Shown here piece after piece: positions 1-7,015 of a stretch of 11,689 nt of DNA. Source of the stretch: Enteropsectra breve (Eukaryota > Microsporidia); NCBI GenBank assembly GCA_024243835.1, contig JALPMN010000488.1, positions 1 to 11,689 on the forward strand, given 5' to 3'. The number at the start of each line of letters is the position of its first letter. Position 1 is the stretch's first letter. The notes beneath the pieces are model-generated. The model was not told the origin of the DNA. It did not search any database and worked only from the letters and a program-made list of their open reading frames with translations. A program made the position numbers and the translations under genes.

Positions 1-2
1 CA

Positions 3-1454
3 GTCTTATCAGAGCCTTATTCAGATTTACCAGAATCTCAGCCAGTTTTGCAACAACCCATTTCATACTTGCCACCAACATATACAGCCTTACAAAAATT
101 TCAGCCAGTTTTGCAACATCACATTTTAGGCTTCCCACCAGCTTACTCAGAAATGGAATTATCCAACTTGGGCTTGCCTTCAGCTTACTCAGAAATGGAA
201 TTATCCAACTTGGGCTTCCCACCAGCGTACTTAGAAACGGAATTATCCAACTTGGGCTTCCCACCAGCGTACTCAGAAATGGAATTATCTAATGGAGCTA
301 GCTCAGTAATGAAACTATTCAATTCAGCCTGTCTAGCGTGTAATGAAATAATCAAAAAGTTAAAGATTTATCGAGTAATAGAAACTCTTCATTGCCTCTT
401 AAAATATTTCAATGCCCTCGCCATTCCTATCTTCTTCTGCTACATCGCATCAGTTTATTTTCAGCAGTTCGTTGCACTGTTCCCTCTATCGACGGTAATT
501 TCTAATTTAATCATGATAATGATAGCTGCTATATTTGGCCTTCTTTTAATGCTAAATCGCCGTTATTCAGATATTGAGAAGTTCTTTTATTTCAATGTAA
601 TGCTAGTTACGCTTTTTGGAGTAATTTGGATTAATTTGCTCAAAAGCTTTTATGGCGTTCCAAAATCAGAAGAGACCCTGCCAGATAATGCCTTTAGTCT
701 TAGTCCTCCCGCCGTTGTGCTAGCATGTGTATTTATGTTTTCCTCAGTAAATATCCCAGAGTATTATCTGGTGACCAATTCCTTCAGACACCGCATTAAG
801 AAAATCATTTTGTTGCTCTCCGGATATTTTACAAGCTATTTTTACATTACAGAACTGCATTTGTGCAGCATATATTCAGCAAAGCAATTTTTCATCAGTG
901 CTGCTAGTTTCATTCTTCATCCTTCACAATACTTTACGGAGGCAGGAGAGCCGCTCTATAGCATCGAATATTTTGTTGTGCCACTTATGCTGGGCCTTTT
1001 TTCTCTGTGTCCAGTAATGATGATGTTTAATGAAAATCACAAGAAGATCAAAGAAGCACCGGATATAGAAAATAATACTGAATCAGAAAACAATAAGAAA
1101 AATGTACTCATCAAGTACTACTCTCTCTATTTTCATGTGATTGCCTTTATTCTTCTTTGTCCCCCGCTTCTTTTAATTTTCGGACCACTAAGGAACATTC
1201 TCTTAACCTTGCTGATATTTGCTAAGTTTATAGAATCATTTATTTTGTACCCCTTGAAGATTATTGTCCCGTATAATGAGCTCTATCCCAAGTCTTTCAA
1301 AAGAATCGCCATGATACTATTAGCAGTAAGTTGTGCTGTATTCTCTTACAGTGTGCGTGTTTATATTTTGAGCAACGCTGATTTGAATTTAAGTGATAGC
1401 ACACCTTTCTTGAATGAAGCTACAAGTACTTTTGCAACAACACTTGAGCAATGA
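3..1454 (+). CDS. Gene 1: multi-pass membrane protein with expanded PPxY repeats, 5' end outside window
   Basis: The frame is open from position 3 and has no ATG before the conserved body, so the true start lies upstream. By alignment with genes 3 and 4 (EPYSDL here against PPAYAEL/PPPYSEL there) about 70 N-terminal residues holding two membrane segments are missing. The visible 483 residues begin with a Pro/Tyr-rich loop containing PPTY, then four LGFPPAYSEMELSN-type repeats, then a basic linker and about eight hydrophobic segments. The blocks FFCYIASVYFQQFVAL, SPPAVVLACVFMFSSVNIP, LGLFSLCPVMMMFNENHKK and FIESFILYPLKII are shared with the paralogs; IPRSFL of the others is IPEYYL here. A polar, Asn/Glu-rich loop follows NENHKK, and the tail is Ser/Thr-rich. 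The protein would be about 550 residues, the longest of the family. Function is not recognised. The resemblance in general form to microsporidian multigene membrane families such as DUF2463 is untested. Confidence 0.88.
   Translation, partial: VLSEPYSDLPESQPVLQQPISYLPPTYTALQKFQPVLQHHILGFPPAYSEMELSNLGLPSAYSEMELSNLGFPPAYLETELSNLGFPPAYSEMELSNGASSVMKLFNSACLACNEIIKKLKIYRVIETLHCLLKYFNALAIPIFFCYIASVYFQQFVALFPLSTVISNLIMIMIAAIFGLLLMLNRRYSDIEKFFYFNVMLVTLFGVIWINLLKSFYGVPKSEETLPDNAFSLSPPAVVLACVFMFSSVNIPEYYLVTNSFRHRIKKIILLLSGYFTSYFYITELHLCSIYSAKQFFISAASFILHPSQYFTEAGEPLYSIEYFVVPLMLGLFSLCPVMMMFNENHKKIKEAPDIENNTESENNKKNVLIKYYSLYFHVIAFILLCPPLLLIFGPLRNILLTLLIFAKFIESFILYPLKIIVPYNELYPKSFKRIAMILLAVSCAVFSYSVRVYILSNADLNLSDSTPFLNEATSTFATTLEQ
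39..118 (+). repeat. Two copies of a 17-bp in-frame repeat in gene 1
   Basis: CAGCCAGTTTTGCAACA occurs identically at 39-55 and 102-118, in the same reading frame, encoding QPVLQ in both places. Each copy is followed by a Pro/Tyr motif (LPPTYTAL and GFPPAYSEM), so a larger, more diverged unit seems to have been duplicated before the 42-bp repeats expanded. Confidence 0.8.
126..293 (+). repeat. Four tandem 42-bp units encoding PPAY repeats
   Basis: The units lie at 126-167, 168-209, 210-251 and 252-293. Each encodes 14 residues of the form LGFPPAYSEMELSN. Unit 2 reads LPSAY and unit 3 reads PPAYLETEL, so three of the four keep PPxY. Length is an exact multiple of three, so copy number can change without breaking the frame. 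Paralogs have only one such motif at the equivalent position. Confidence 0.95.
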
Positions 1455-1525
1455 AATTCATTAAAGTATATTTTTAGTATTTAAAAAATATCTTTGATGC
1501 TAATTTTATAGTAAAAAATGCCATT

Positions 1526-1757
1526 ATGAAGATCCTGCGTCCATACAAGCTTAAGGCTGCTTGTAACATGGGATGAGTCAGCAAAAGCACATGCCACTAA
1601 AGCTTCATTCTAGTGATAAACAAAGGCACTTTTGCCTGCCAAAGCATTAAAGAGCGCGGATGAATGGCAATACTTAGAGCATTATGATGCGCTGCCAAAG
1701 AAAGCAGAGCAACATAATGCTCTTCCACACGAAGTTAAAGAGCTAAATCTGACATAG
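1526..1757 (+). pseudogene. Possible decayed small gene, unrecognised
   Basis: This part of the gene 1 to gene 2 gap is less AT-rich than its surroundings and reads like coding sequence in successive frames. An ATG at 1526 opens a short frame (MKILRPYKLKAACNMG, then TGA). A second frame passes through MSQQKHMPLKLHSSDK. A third ends at TAG 1755-1757 and includes ADEWQYLEHYDALPKKAEQH. Two frame changes would be needed to join them. No family was recognised. The alternative is chance open reading in a locally GC-richer spacer. Confidence 0.25.
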
Positions 1758-1958
1758 AATGAAGTGGGGAGTGAATATTCAGACTTTTTAATTTTAATTA
1801 TGAGAGAAGTATAAAAATATTTATTTTATTTCTTGAGCAATAAATCAAGTTGCATCTCAGTTTATACATCATTTTTCTTCCTGTTCATAGAGCAAAATAA
1901 GTTCAGTGAAAAAATAAGCTAAAATGAAAATGCTATTTATTACGCATACGCTTTATTT

Positions 1959-2019
1959 CTCAGCTGCAAAGTATTATGGGACTCTTCTAGTCTGATAATA
2001 CTCATTGGCTGAGTTTTTT
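1959..2019 (+). other. Three-tier stem-loop followed by T6
   Basis: CTCAGC (1959-1964) pairs with GCTGAG (2008-2013). AGTATTAT (1970-1977) pairs with ATAATACT (1995-2002). GACT (1980-1983) pairs with AGTC (1989-1992) around a CTTCT loop. Eighteen Watson-Crick pairs therefore stack in one hairpin, and TTTTTT follows immediately at 2014-2019. This could be the 3' end of a Pol III-type small RNA, a transcript end, or a mobile-element palindrome. No known RNA was recognised upstream of it. The remaining gap DNA (1758-1958 and 2020-2255) is AT-rich and shows nothing else I can support. Confidence 0.45.
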
Positions 2020-2255
2020 GTAGGATATTCTTCTACATTCCTCCTCTCTTGCTCAAATTTACAAACCGTTAATTAAAATATAATTAAAATTATGACTATG
2101 ATTAAAATTAAAAATATTCTGATAGTAAAAGTATCATTTACAAAGCAGCTTTATCATTTTTTCAGTGCTCTATTAACATCTTTTCTTCTTTTTATGTATT
2201 GCTGCTTCTCTCCATTTGATTTCATTTAATCTTTTAATTAAAAATTTATATTAAG

Positions 2256-2273
2256 AAAATTTTTAATGAATCC
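2256..2273 (+). promoter_or_regulatory. Microsporidian-type start signal of gene 2
   Basis: AAAATTTTTA (2256-2265) is followed by a decayed CCC (TCC, 2271-2273) directly against ATG 2274. The same arrangement precedes genes 3, 4 and 5. An out-of-frame ATG at 2266 lies inside this signal, so the transcript probably begins downstream of it or ribosomes bypass it. Confidence 0.6.
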
Positions 2274-3626
2274 ATGGAGTCTAACAGAACCGGTCCTTTT
2301 GAAGCAGGAAAAATGGTCTTCTTCCACACTCTGACGTCTGTAGCACCTCTTGCTTTCTTTTTAACCCCGCTGGTTGCTGAATCGCTTGGCTCAGTATCCG
2401 CTGGCTTACTTTGTTTTGCAGGCTGTGGAGTATCGGCATTCTACCAGTATTTCCGCATAAGACACATTGCTATTGATAACGACACAAGCTTGCCACAACC
2501 TTACTCAGCATTACCGGGACAGAATGAAGTCATCAAAGAGAATCTGGGCAAGAGATTCCTCAAAGCTGCCCGAGAATACTTCAAATACTTCAATTCCATA
2601 GCTGTTCCTCTTTTCTACTGCTACATAGGATGTGTCTATTTACAGCAGTTCCTTGCATTGCTTCCTCTGACAAAGTTTGTTTTCACCATGAGCACGACAA
2701 TAATTGCTGCTATCTGTGGTACCCTTTTATTTTTCTGTCGCCGTTATCCTAATATTAATAAGTACTTTTATGTGATTGTAACTGTCCTTATGGCTCTTGG
2801 ATTTATTTTCATCAATCTGGTCAATCTCTTTTATTACTTTCCAGAAATACACGAGACCTTCCCTAACGATGCGCTTTATCTTAGCCCTTCAGCTGCTGTG
2901 TTTGCATGTGTGTTTATGTTTTCCTCAGTCAAAATCCCAAGGTCTTTCCTGGGTACCAGTTCTTTCATGCCCCAGATCTACAAAGTCGTTTCAGTAGTCG
3001 CAGGCTATGCTGTTGGATTGGTTTACATTGCATCAGTGCAAGATATCAGTATTATTTTACTCAGGCAGTTTTTCGTCAGTGCTGCTAATCACATCCTCGA
3101 TCCCTCAATGTACTTTGCGAATGATGGAGGGTCACTCTTTAGCACTGGAGTTCATTTTGGGCCACTAACACTGGGTCTCATTGCATTGTGCCCAGTTATC
3201 ATGATGCTCAATGAAAATATCAAGAAGGTTAAAGCAACCAATGAGCCAAATTCAGCCAACAATGCTGAGACTGTGAATGCAAATCAAAACAAGTTCACTA
3301 AACACTACTCTATCTTCTTGATCGTAATTGCTCTGCTGTGTCCCTTCCTTGTAGGCTTCAGTACTTTGACAAGCATTTTCTTCAAGCTGCTGATAGCCAC
3401 CAGGTTTATAGAATCATTTGTTCTATATCCACTGTCGGTTATTGTTTCATCTAACACTAACTATTCCCAGTCTTTCAAAAGAATTCCCATGGTACTGATG
3501 GCCTCTTCATGGACCATATTCCTTTATAGTGTGTATGAGTATATAATGAATTTCACCGGTTTTAGTTTTATTGATAATTCAGTTATCATGAATAACACCA
3601 CTACTGTTGCTACAACAATTGCTTAA
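2274..3626 (+). CDS. Gene 2: multi-pass membrane protein of the tandem family
   Basis: The protein has 450 residues and about ten hydrophobic segments. Two form an N-terminal hairpin (about 14-36 and 40-60). A hydrophilic loop follows (about 61-100), then segments near 105-130, 135-155, 163-185, 200-220, 235-255, 290-312, 345-365 and 400-425. Loop residues 74-80 read PQPYSAL: the YxxL part is kept but the second proline of PPxY is lost. Shared blocks are LFYCYIGCVYLQQFLAL, AAVFACVFMFSSVKIPRSFL, LGLIALCPVIMMLNENIKK and FIESFVLYPLSVIV. The polar Asn-rich loop after NENIKK and the Thr-rich tail (NNTTTVATT) are typical of the family. The start at 2274 is chosen because the start signal abuts it and because MES...EAGKMVFFHT aligns with the N-termini of genes 3 and 4. 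Stop TAA is followed at once by TGA. Function is not recognised. Confidence 0.9.
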   Translation: MESNRTGPFEAGKMVFFHTLTSVAPLAFFLTPLVAESLGSVSAGLLCFAGCGVSAFYQYFRIRHIAIDNDTSLPQPYSALPGQNEVIKENLGKRFLKAAREYFKYFNSIAVPLFYCYIGCVYLQQFLALLPLTKFVFTMSTTIIAAICGTLLFFCRRYPNINKYFYVIVTVLMALGFIFINLVNLFYYFPEIHETFPNDALYLSPSAAVFACVFMFSSVKIPRSFLGTSSFMPQIYKVVSVVAGYAVGLVYIASVQDISIILLRQFFVSAANHILDPSMYFANDGGSLFSTGVHFGPLTLGLIALCPVIMMLNENIKKVKATNEPNSANNAETVNANQNKFTKHYSIFLIVIALLCPFLVGFSTLTSIFFKLLIATRFIESFVLYPLSVIVSSNTNYSQSFKRIPMVLMASSWTIFLYSVYEYIMNFTGFSFIDNSVIMNNTTTVATTIA

Positions 3627-4270
3627 TGAAATTCATTAAAATATAAATAATTTCCTTTTAAAAGGTCTCTTAGATTTTATTCAAATGGCATTATTGTTTG
3701 TATAACATTTTTTAATTCCTTATCTTGTTAAGACATCATTATATTTCTTCATATAGTTTTATCAACCAATAAGAATAATAAATAAATCAATAAGAATATG
3801 CTTGATTGATAGTGAACCTATCATAACATTTAACTTAGTGATTGGTTAGCTACAACAGGCATTATTTCAAAGAAAGGTAATGGGTGCTATCTGCAAACAT
3901 GATGGATCATTGAAATATAATTTTCGTCCCTCTTTGAGGATTGGGAAAAAGTTTTTTCTCCATCTTGATCAAAGCATATGAATGAGATGGTACAAAAATT
4001 AGTTTGTAGCGAGCAGCAAAGAAGTCTTAGATTCTCTGCAATATTTATTCATAGTACTAACAAGACTCTAAGTTACCTTAAGGATGATGGTTATTTTAAT
4101 TCAACTCTTAAAAACAAATAAGATTTAAAATCCATGAATAACTGATTTTTATTTCATTTATTGAGTGAATTGTAATTCAGTTTATTTACTGTTCTCTCAT
4201 GAGGCTACTGAGAAAATGAAATACACTTAAACCTATTTCAAATGAAGATTCCGCTAACTAATATTCATTC
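3627..4270 (+). other. Intergenic stretch after gene 2, mostly featureless
   Basis: The first bases (GAAATTCATTAAA, 3628-3640) match the 3' flank of gene 1, so the paralogs carried their 3' flank with them. CAATAAGAATA is repeated at 3765-3775 and 3788-3798. A doubtful gene remnant lies at 3880-4121. The rest is AT-rich with no supported gene. Confidence 0.5.
3880..4121 (+). pseudogene. Possible decayed small gene, two overlapping frames
   Basis: A 33-codon frame from ATG 3880 stops at TGA 3979-3981. A second frame from ATG 3978 runs 47 codons to TAA 4119-4121. The stop and start overlap as ATGA. The first contains FRPSLRIGKKFF after a lone Cys-His, which is only vaguely like the zinc-ribbon end of IS1016/Merlin-type transposases and is not enough for an assignment. 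The second contains SLRFSAIFIHSTNKTLSYL. A single frame change would link the two. Chance cannot be excluded. Confidence 0.2.
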
Positions 4271-4293
4271 ATAAATATTTGTTAACACTAACA

Positions 4294-4495
4294 GATGATA
4301 GGGTGTTACCCAGCGTAAAAAAAGCGGGGAAAATAAATCTAATTTTAATTAACCATTCAATAAATATTAACAATAAACTCAACAAACTAACGTAACAAAT
4401 TAACTAATTGTCTATCTACTTAACTTAACTAACTATATATTAAATTTTAATTTATTTTTCCTGCTGTTTTTTGCGTAAGGTACTACCGATGATAG
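4294..4495 (+). mobile_element. MITE-like element with 8-bp target duplication
   Basis: The element spans 4302-4487 (186 bp). The flanking direct repeats are GATGATAG at 4294-4301 and 4488-4495. The ends are imperfect inverted repeats: GGTGTTACCC near 4302 against GGTAGTACCT on the complement of the right end, continuing as CG.AAAAAA and an AT-rich match over about 45 bp. It is non-coding. The paralogous region upstream of gene 4 has a single GATGATA (6647-6653) running straight into TGTGCATTATAT, which is an uninterrupted site. An 8-bp duplication fits hAT or Merlin-type transposases. The family is not decided. Confidence 0.7.
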
Positions 4496-4823
4496 TGTGC
4501 ATTATATGTAATACTTTGTAGGATACCCACATCTAAATATTATTATGTACAAATCTATATTTAAGCAGTATAGCCTTAAGTTAAACACACGGTCCAAATA
4601 TTCGTCCTATCCATCACTTAATGGAGAATTCGTTAGATTAAAATTAAGATCAATTTAATAATACATTAAAAAGGATATAACAATCGTAACAGCCTCATTT
4701 ATAAAATAGTTCGTTCATTTATGTTAAAATATATAAATATCCATTCCTACTTTTACTTAATACCATTTCTCCCTTCTTGATCCTACCAATTTCATACAAT
4801 CATTTAATCAAACCTACAAAATG

Positions 4824-4842
4824 AAAAATTTTTATTAGGCCC
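4824..4842 (+). promoter_or_regulatory. Microsporidian-type start signal of gene 3
   Basis: AAAAATTTTTA (4824-4834) and CCC (4840-4842) directly precede ATG 4843. The intervening TTAGG is identical in gene 4. An ATG at 4821 just ahead of the block would read only five codons to TAG, so it is unlikely to be used. Confidence 0.7.
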
Positions 4843-6207
4843 ATGGATTCTGTCGCTAAAAGCTTCTATAAAGAAGGAATGATGGTTTGTTTCCACATCA
4901 TAGTGTCTACAGTACCCCTGGCCTTCTTCATGACCCCATTAATTGCAGGTTCGCTTGGTACTCTCAGCACAGCTTTAGTTTACATTGCAGGCTTCTCAGT
5001 ATCGATATTCTACCTGTATTTTCGAATGAGACACATCGCTAGCAAAAGAATGTCAGACTCACCACCTGCATACGCAGAGCTTCCAGAAAACATTCCTGCA
5101 AACTTTACAGAAGTCGTTGAAGAACCCGAGGAGTCTGCATTAGAGAAAAATTTCAAATATTATTTAAAAACCATGAAATACTTCAATGCGGTTGCTGTTC
5201 CACTCTTCTACTGCTACTTAGCACTGGCTTACTTCATGCAGTTCTTTGCACTAATCTCTCTATCAGCGAAATTATATCACCTGCGCATTTCGATAATTTC
5301 TGCAGGCTTTAGCCTCTTTTTATTACTGAATTACCGTTATTCTAATGCTAAAAAAATAGTTTATTTAGCTTCTATGATTCTTATGGCTATGGGAGTTATC
5401 TGGATTTATCTGCACAAAGTCTTTTATACTTTGCCAACATCTAAATTGACTTTCCCCAGCGATGTGTTTAGTATAAGCCCGCCTACTGCAGTGCTGGCAT
5501 GCGTATTTATGCTTTCCTCCGTTAGAATTCCCCGGTCATTTCTGCAGGGCAGTTCTGCCAACTCCACCTTTTTTAAAACTGTCTCAGTATTTGCTGGATA
5601 TCTTACTAGCGCATTCTACATTGTAACAGTGCACTCATACAACATACATTCAATTGCTCAATTTTTCTTAAACGCAGCTGATCATATTGTTGAAAGGACA
5701 GAATACTTTATCGAGAATGGCGAGCTACTTTTCAGCACTGGTGCTTATATTGTGCCGATAACACTTGGCTTTCTTTCCCTGTGCCCGGTTCTCCTGCTGC
5801 TCAATGAAAACCTTAAAAAGGTCAAAGCACAGGAAAATACTGGAGACAATACTGAATCAGAAAACAAATTTGGAAACTCATTCAAAAAGTTTTACGCCCT
5901 AATTCTGATTTTAGTTGCACTGATATGCCCACTTTTTATATTCTTTGGTAATTTTAGGGACTTTTTCTTTGTAATCCTGATAACCACAAAGTTTTTTGAG
6001 TCTTTTGTTTTATATCCCCTATCGGTCCTTGTCTCTTCCAACCGGCGCTATTCCAAGTCTTTCAAAATAATCCCCATGATACTCCTGGCAGCAAGTTTTG
6101 CTATCTTCGCCTACAGTATAGTTGTGAAATTTACTAGCTACGCTGGAATTTATACAAGCGATAGCTTATCTTTTTTGAATGAAACCACTACTATTGCCTC
6201 AACGTAA
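4843..6207 (+). CDS. Gene 3: multi-pass membrane protein with one PPxY motif
   Basis: The protein has 454 residues and is the closest paralog of gene 4: 50 of the first 60 residues are identical. A hydrophobic hairpin (about 13-35 and 40-60) is followed by a polar loop with PPAY at 74-77 overlapping YAEL at 77-80, then an acidic stretch (EVVEEPEESALE). Further hydrophobic segments follow, with LFYCYLALAYFMQFFAL, AVLACVFMLSSVRIPRSFL, LGFLSLCPVLLLLNENLKK and FFESFVLYPLSVLV. The polar loop after NENLKK is Asn/Glu-rich. The tail ends NETTTIAST. There is no cleavable-looking signal peptide separate from the first membrane segment. The start is fixed by the AAATTT/CCC signal and by identity of MDS.AKSFYKEGMM with gene 4. 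Stop TAA is followed by TGA. The PPxY could recruit WW-domain proteins if the loop faces a cytosol, which is inference. Function is unknown. Confidence 0.9.
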   Translation: MDSVAKSFYKEGMMVCFHIIVSTVPLAFFMTPLIAGSLGTLSTALVYIAGFSVSIFYLYFRMRHIASKRMSDSPPAYAELPENIPANFTEVVEEPEESALEKNFKYYLKTMKYFNAVAVPLFYCYLALAYFMQFFALISLSAKLYHLRISIISAGFSLFLLLNYRYSNAKKIVYLASMILMAMGVIWIYLHKVFYTLPTSKLTFPSDVFSISPPTAVLACVFMLSSVRIPRSFLQGSSANSTFFKTVSVFAGYLTSAFYIVTVHSYNIHSIAQFFLNAADHIVERTEYFIENGELLFSTGAYIVPITLGFLSLCPVLLLLNENLKKVKAQENTGDNTESENKFGNSFKKFYALILILVALICPLFIFFGNFRDFFFVILITTKFFESFVLYPLSVLVSSNRRYSKSFKIIPMILLAASFAIFAYSIVVKFTSYAGIYTSDSLSFLNETTTIAST

Positions 6208-6271
6208 TGAAAGTATTAAATAATATAAACAAATGATTATCTTTTCATACTTTCGAGTTCTTTCTGCTTGG

Positions 6272-6537
6272 CTTTTACGCAAAAGAGAGGCGCCGCGAGC
6301 TGTCCGCAGACAGTATGGAATCGAGGAGCAATCCCCAACCCACTTCGGAGAGCTTAGATAGTGATTCTTGGCCTCCATCTTAAACCTCTAATAATCAAAG
6401 CCCGAAAGGGTATTATGATAGGGCTGGTGCCCAGAATGAGTTTATAGTTTTTATGCTTCCAATAATCAAAGCCCGAAAGGGTATTATGATAGGGCTGGTG
6501 CCCAGAATGAGTTTATAGCGAGCGAAGAGGTTTTTTT
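6272..6537 (+). ncRNA. Candidate structured RNA or its remnant, T7-terminated
   Basis: This GC-richer island interrupts the spacer between duplication units A and B and has no open frame worth calling. Visible pairings are CTTTT-ACGC-AAAAG (6272-6285), GAGGC (6287-6291) with GCCTC (6371-6375), CTGTC-CGCA-GACAG (6300-6313), and AAACCTCT (6382-6389) with AGAGGTTT (6526-6533). The last stem encloses two 58-bp copies, each with CCC-GAAA-GGG inside ATAAT/ATTAT and then GGGC-TGGT-GCCC. The strand is chosen because AGAGG runs into TTTTTTT (6531-6537), a Pol III-style terminator. I do not recognise the RNA class. It could be a degenerate copy of an essential RNA gene, or a repeat with no transcript. 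Confidence 0.4.
6390..6518 (+). repeat. Two identical 58-bp direct repeats, period 71 bp
   Basis: The copies are 6390-6447 and 6461-6518, identical throughout, separated by TTTTTATGCTTCC. The joint TATAG-TTTTTATGCT.CCAAT recurs at 6591-6611. Copy 1 therefore looks like a copy of the longer stretch 6461-6611 that lost its middle between the two TATAG strings at 6514-6518 and 6591-6595. Confidence 0.92.
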
Positions 6538-6547
6538 ATAATTTTTT

Positions 6548-6591
6548 TACTTTGAGCAGAGACCTATGAATAAATTGTTTATTATTATTAT
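6548..6591 (+). repeat. 44-bp dispersed repeat, copy 1 (upstream of gene 4)
   Basis: TACTTTGAGCAGAGACCTAT and the following AT-rich run ending in TTATTATTATTAT match 10458-10501 upstream of gene 5, with about five differences. It may be part of an old shared flank of the paralogs or a small repeat. Confidence 0.6.
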
Positions 6592-6997
6592 ATAGTTTTT
6601 ATGCTACCAATTTATGTCATACATTAAATATTTGTTAACACTAACAGATGATACTGTGCATTATATGAAACACTTTTAGGATACCCACATCTAAATATTA
6701 TGAAGTACAAATCTATATTAAAGCTTTCGCGCTGTAATATAAGCACTTGATCCAAATATTCTTCTTATACATTACTCGTTGGCGAATTCGTTAAATTAAG
6801 ATCAAGATCAAGTTCAAGATCAAAATTAATAACACTGTTAAATAGAACAGCATGATAATAACAGTCTCATATATAAAATAGTCCTATCATTTATGTTGAA
6901 ATATATAAGCATCCATTCCTACTATTACTTGTTACCATTTTTCTAAATTTGATCCTACTGATTTCAAAAGATCACTTAATCAAAACTACAAATAGAG

Positions 6998-7015
6998 AAA
7001 ATTTTTATTAGGCCC
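6998..7015 (+). promoter_or_regulatory. Microsporidian-type start signal of gene 4
   Basis: AAAATTTTTA (6998-7007) is followed by TTAGG and CCC (7013-7015) against ATG 7016. This is the same as gene 3 from the T-run onward. Confidence 0.7.

Larger units (their letters stand above)
4273..6272 (+). repeat. Duplication unit A (gene 3 with both flanks)
   Basis: This unit pairs with 6626-8464. Similarity starts at AAATATTTGTTAAC (4273), runs through the whole upstream region, the gene and its 3' flank, and ends at GCTTGGC (6272). Conserved upstream landmarks include GATACCCACATCTAAATATT, ATTTATGTT and TCCATTCCTACT. The 186-bp insertion at 4302-4487 is the main interruption. The 3' flank shares TTTCGAGTTCTTT. 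Confidence 0.85.

Noticed and set aside
48..50. TTG as start of gene 1
   Set aside because: The frame continues to the window edge, the organism looks eukaryotic, and paralogs have about 70 more N-terminal residues including two membrane segments.
3880..3981. Merlin/IS1016-type transposase start
   Set aside because: Only a vague RIGKKFF-like likeness, no CxxC zinc ribbon and no catalytic residues visible.
6491..6520. Resemblance of CCCAGAATGAGTTTATAG to the 3' conserved region of RNase P RNA
   Set aside because: Only a short string matches, no partner conserved region was found upstream, and the closing stem would make the RNA far too short.
6281..6535. rRNA fragment (GCGAGCGAAGAGG resembles a large-subunit rRNA string)
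   Set aside because: The match is about a dozen bases, with no flanking rRNA sequence on either strand.
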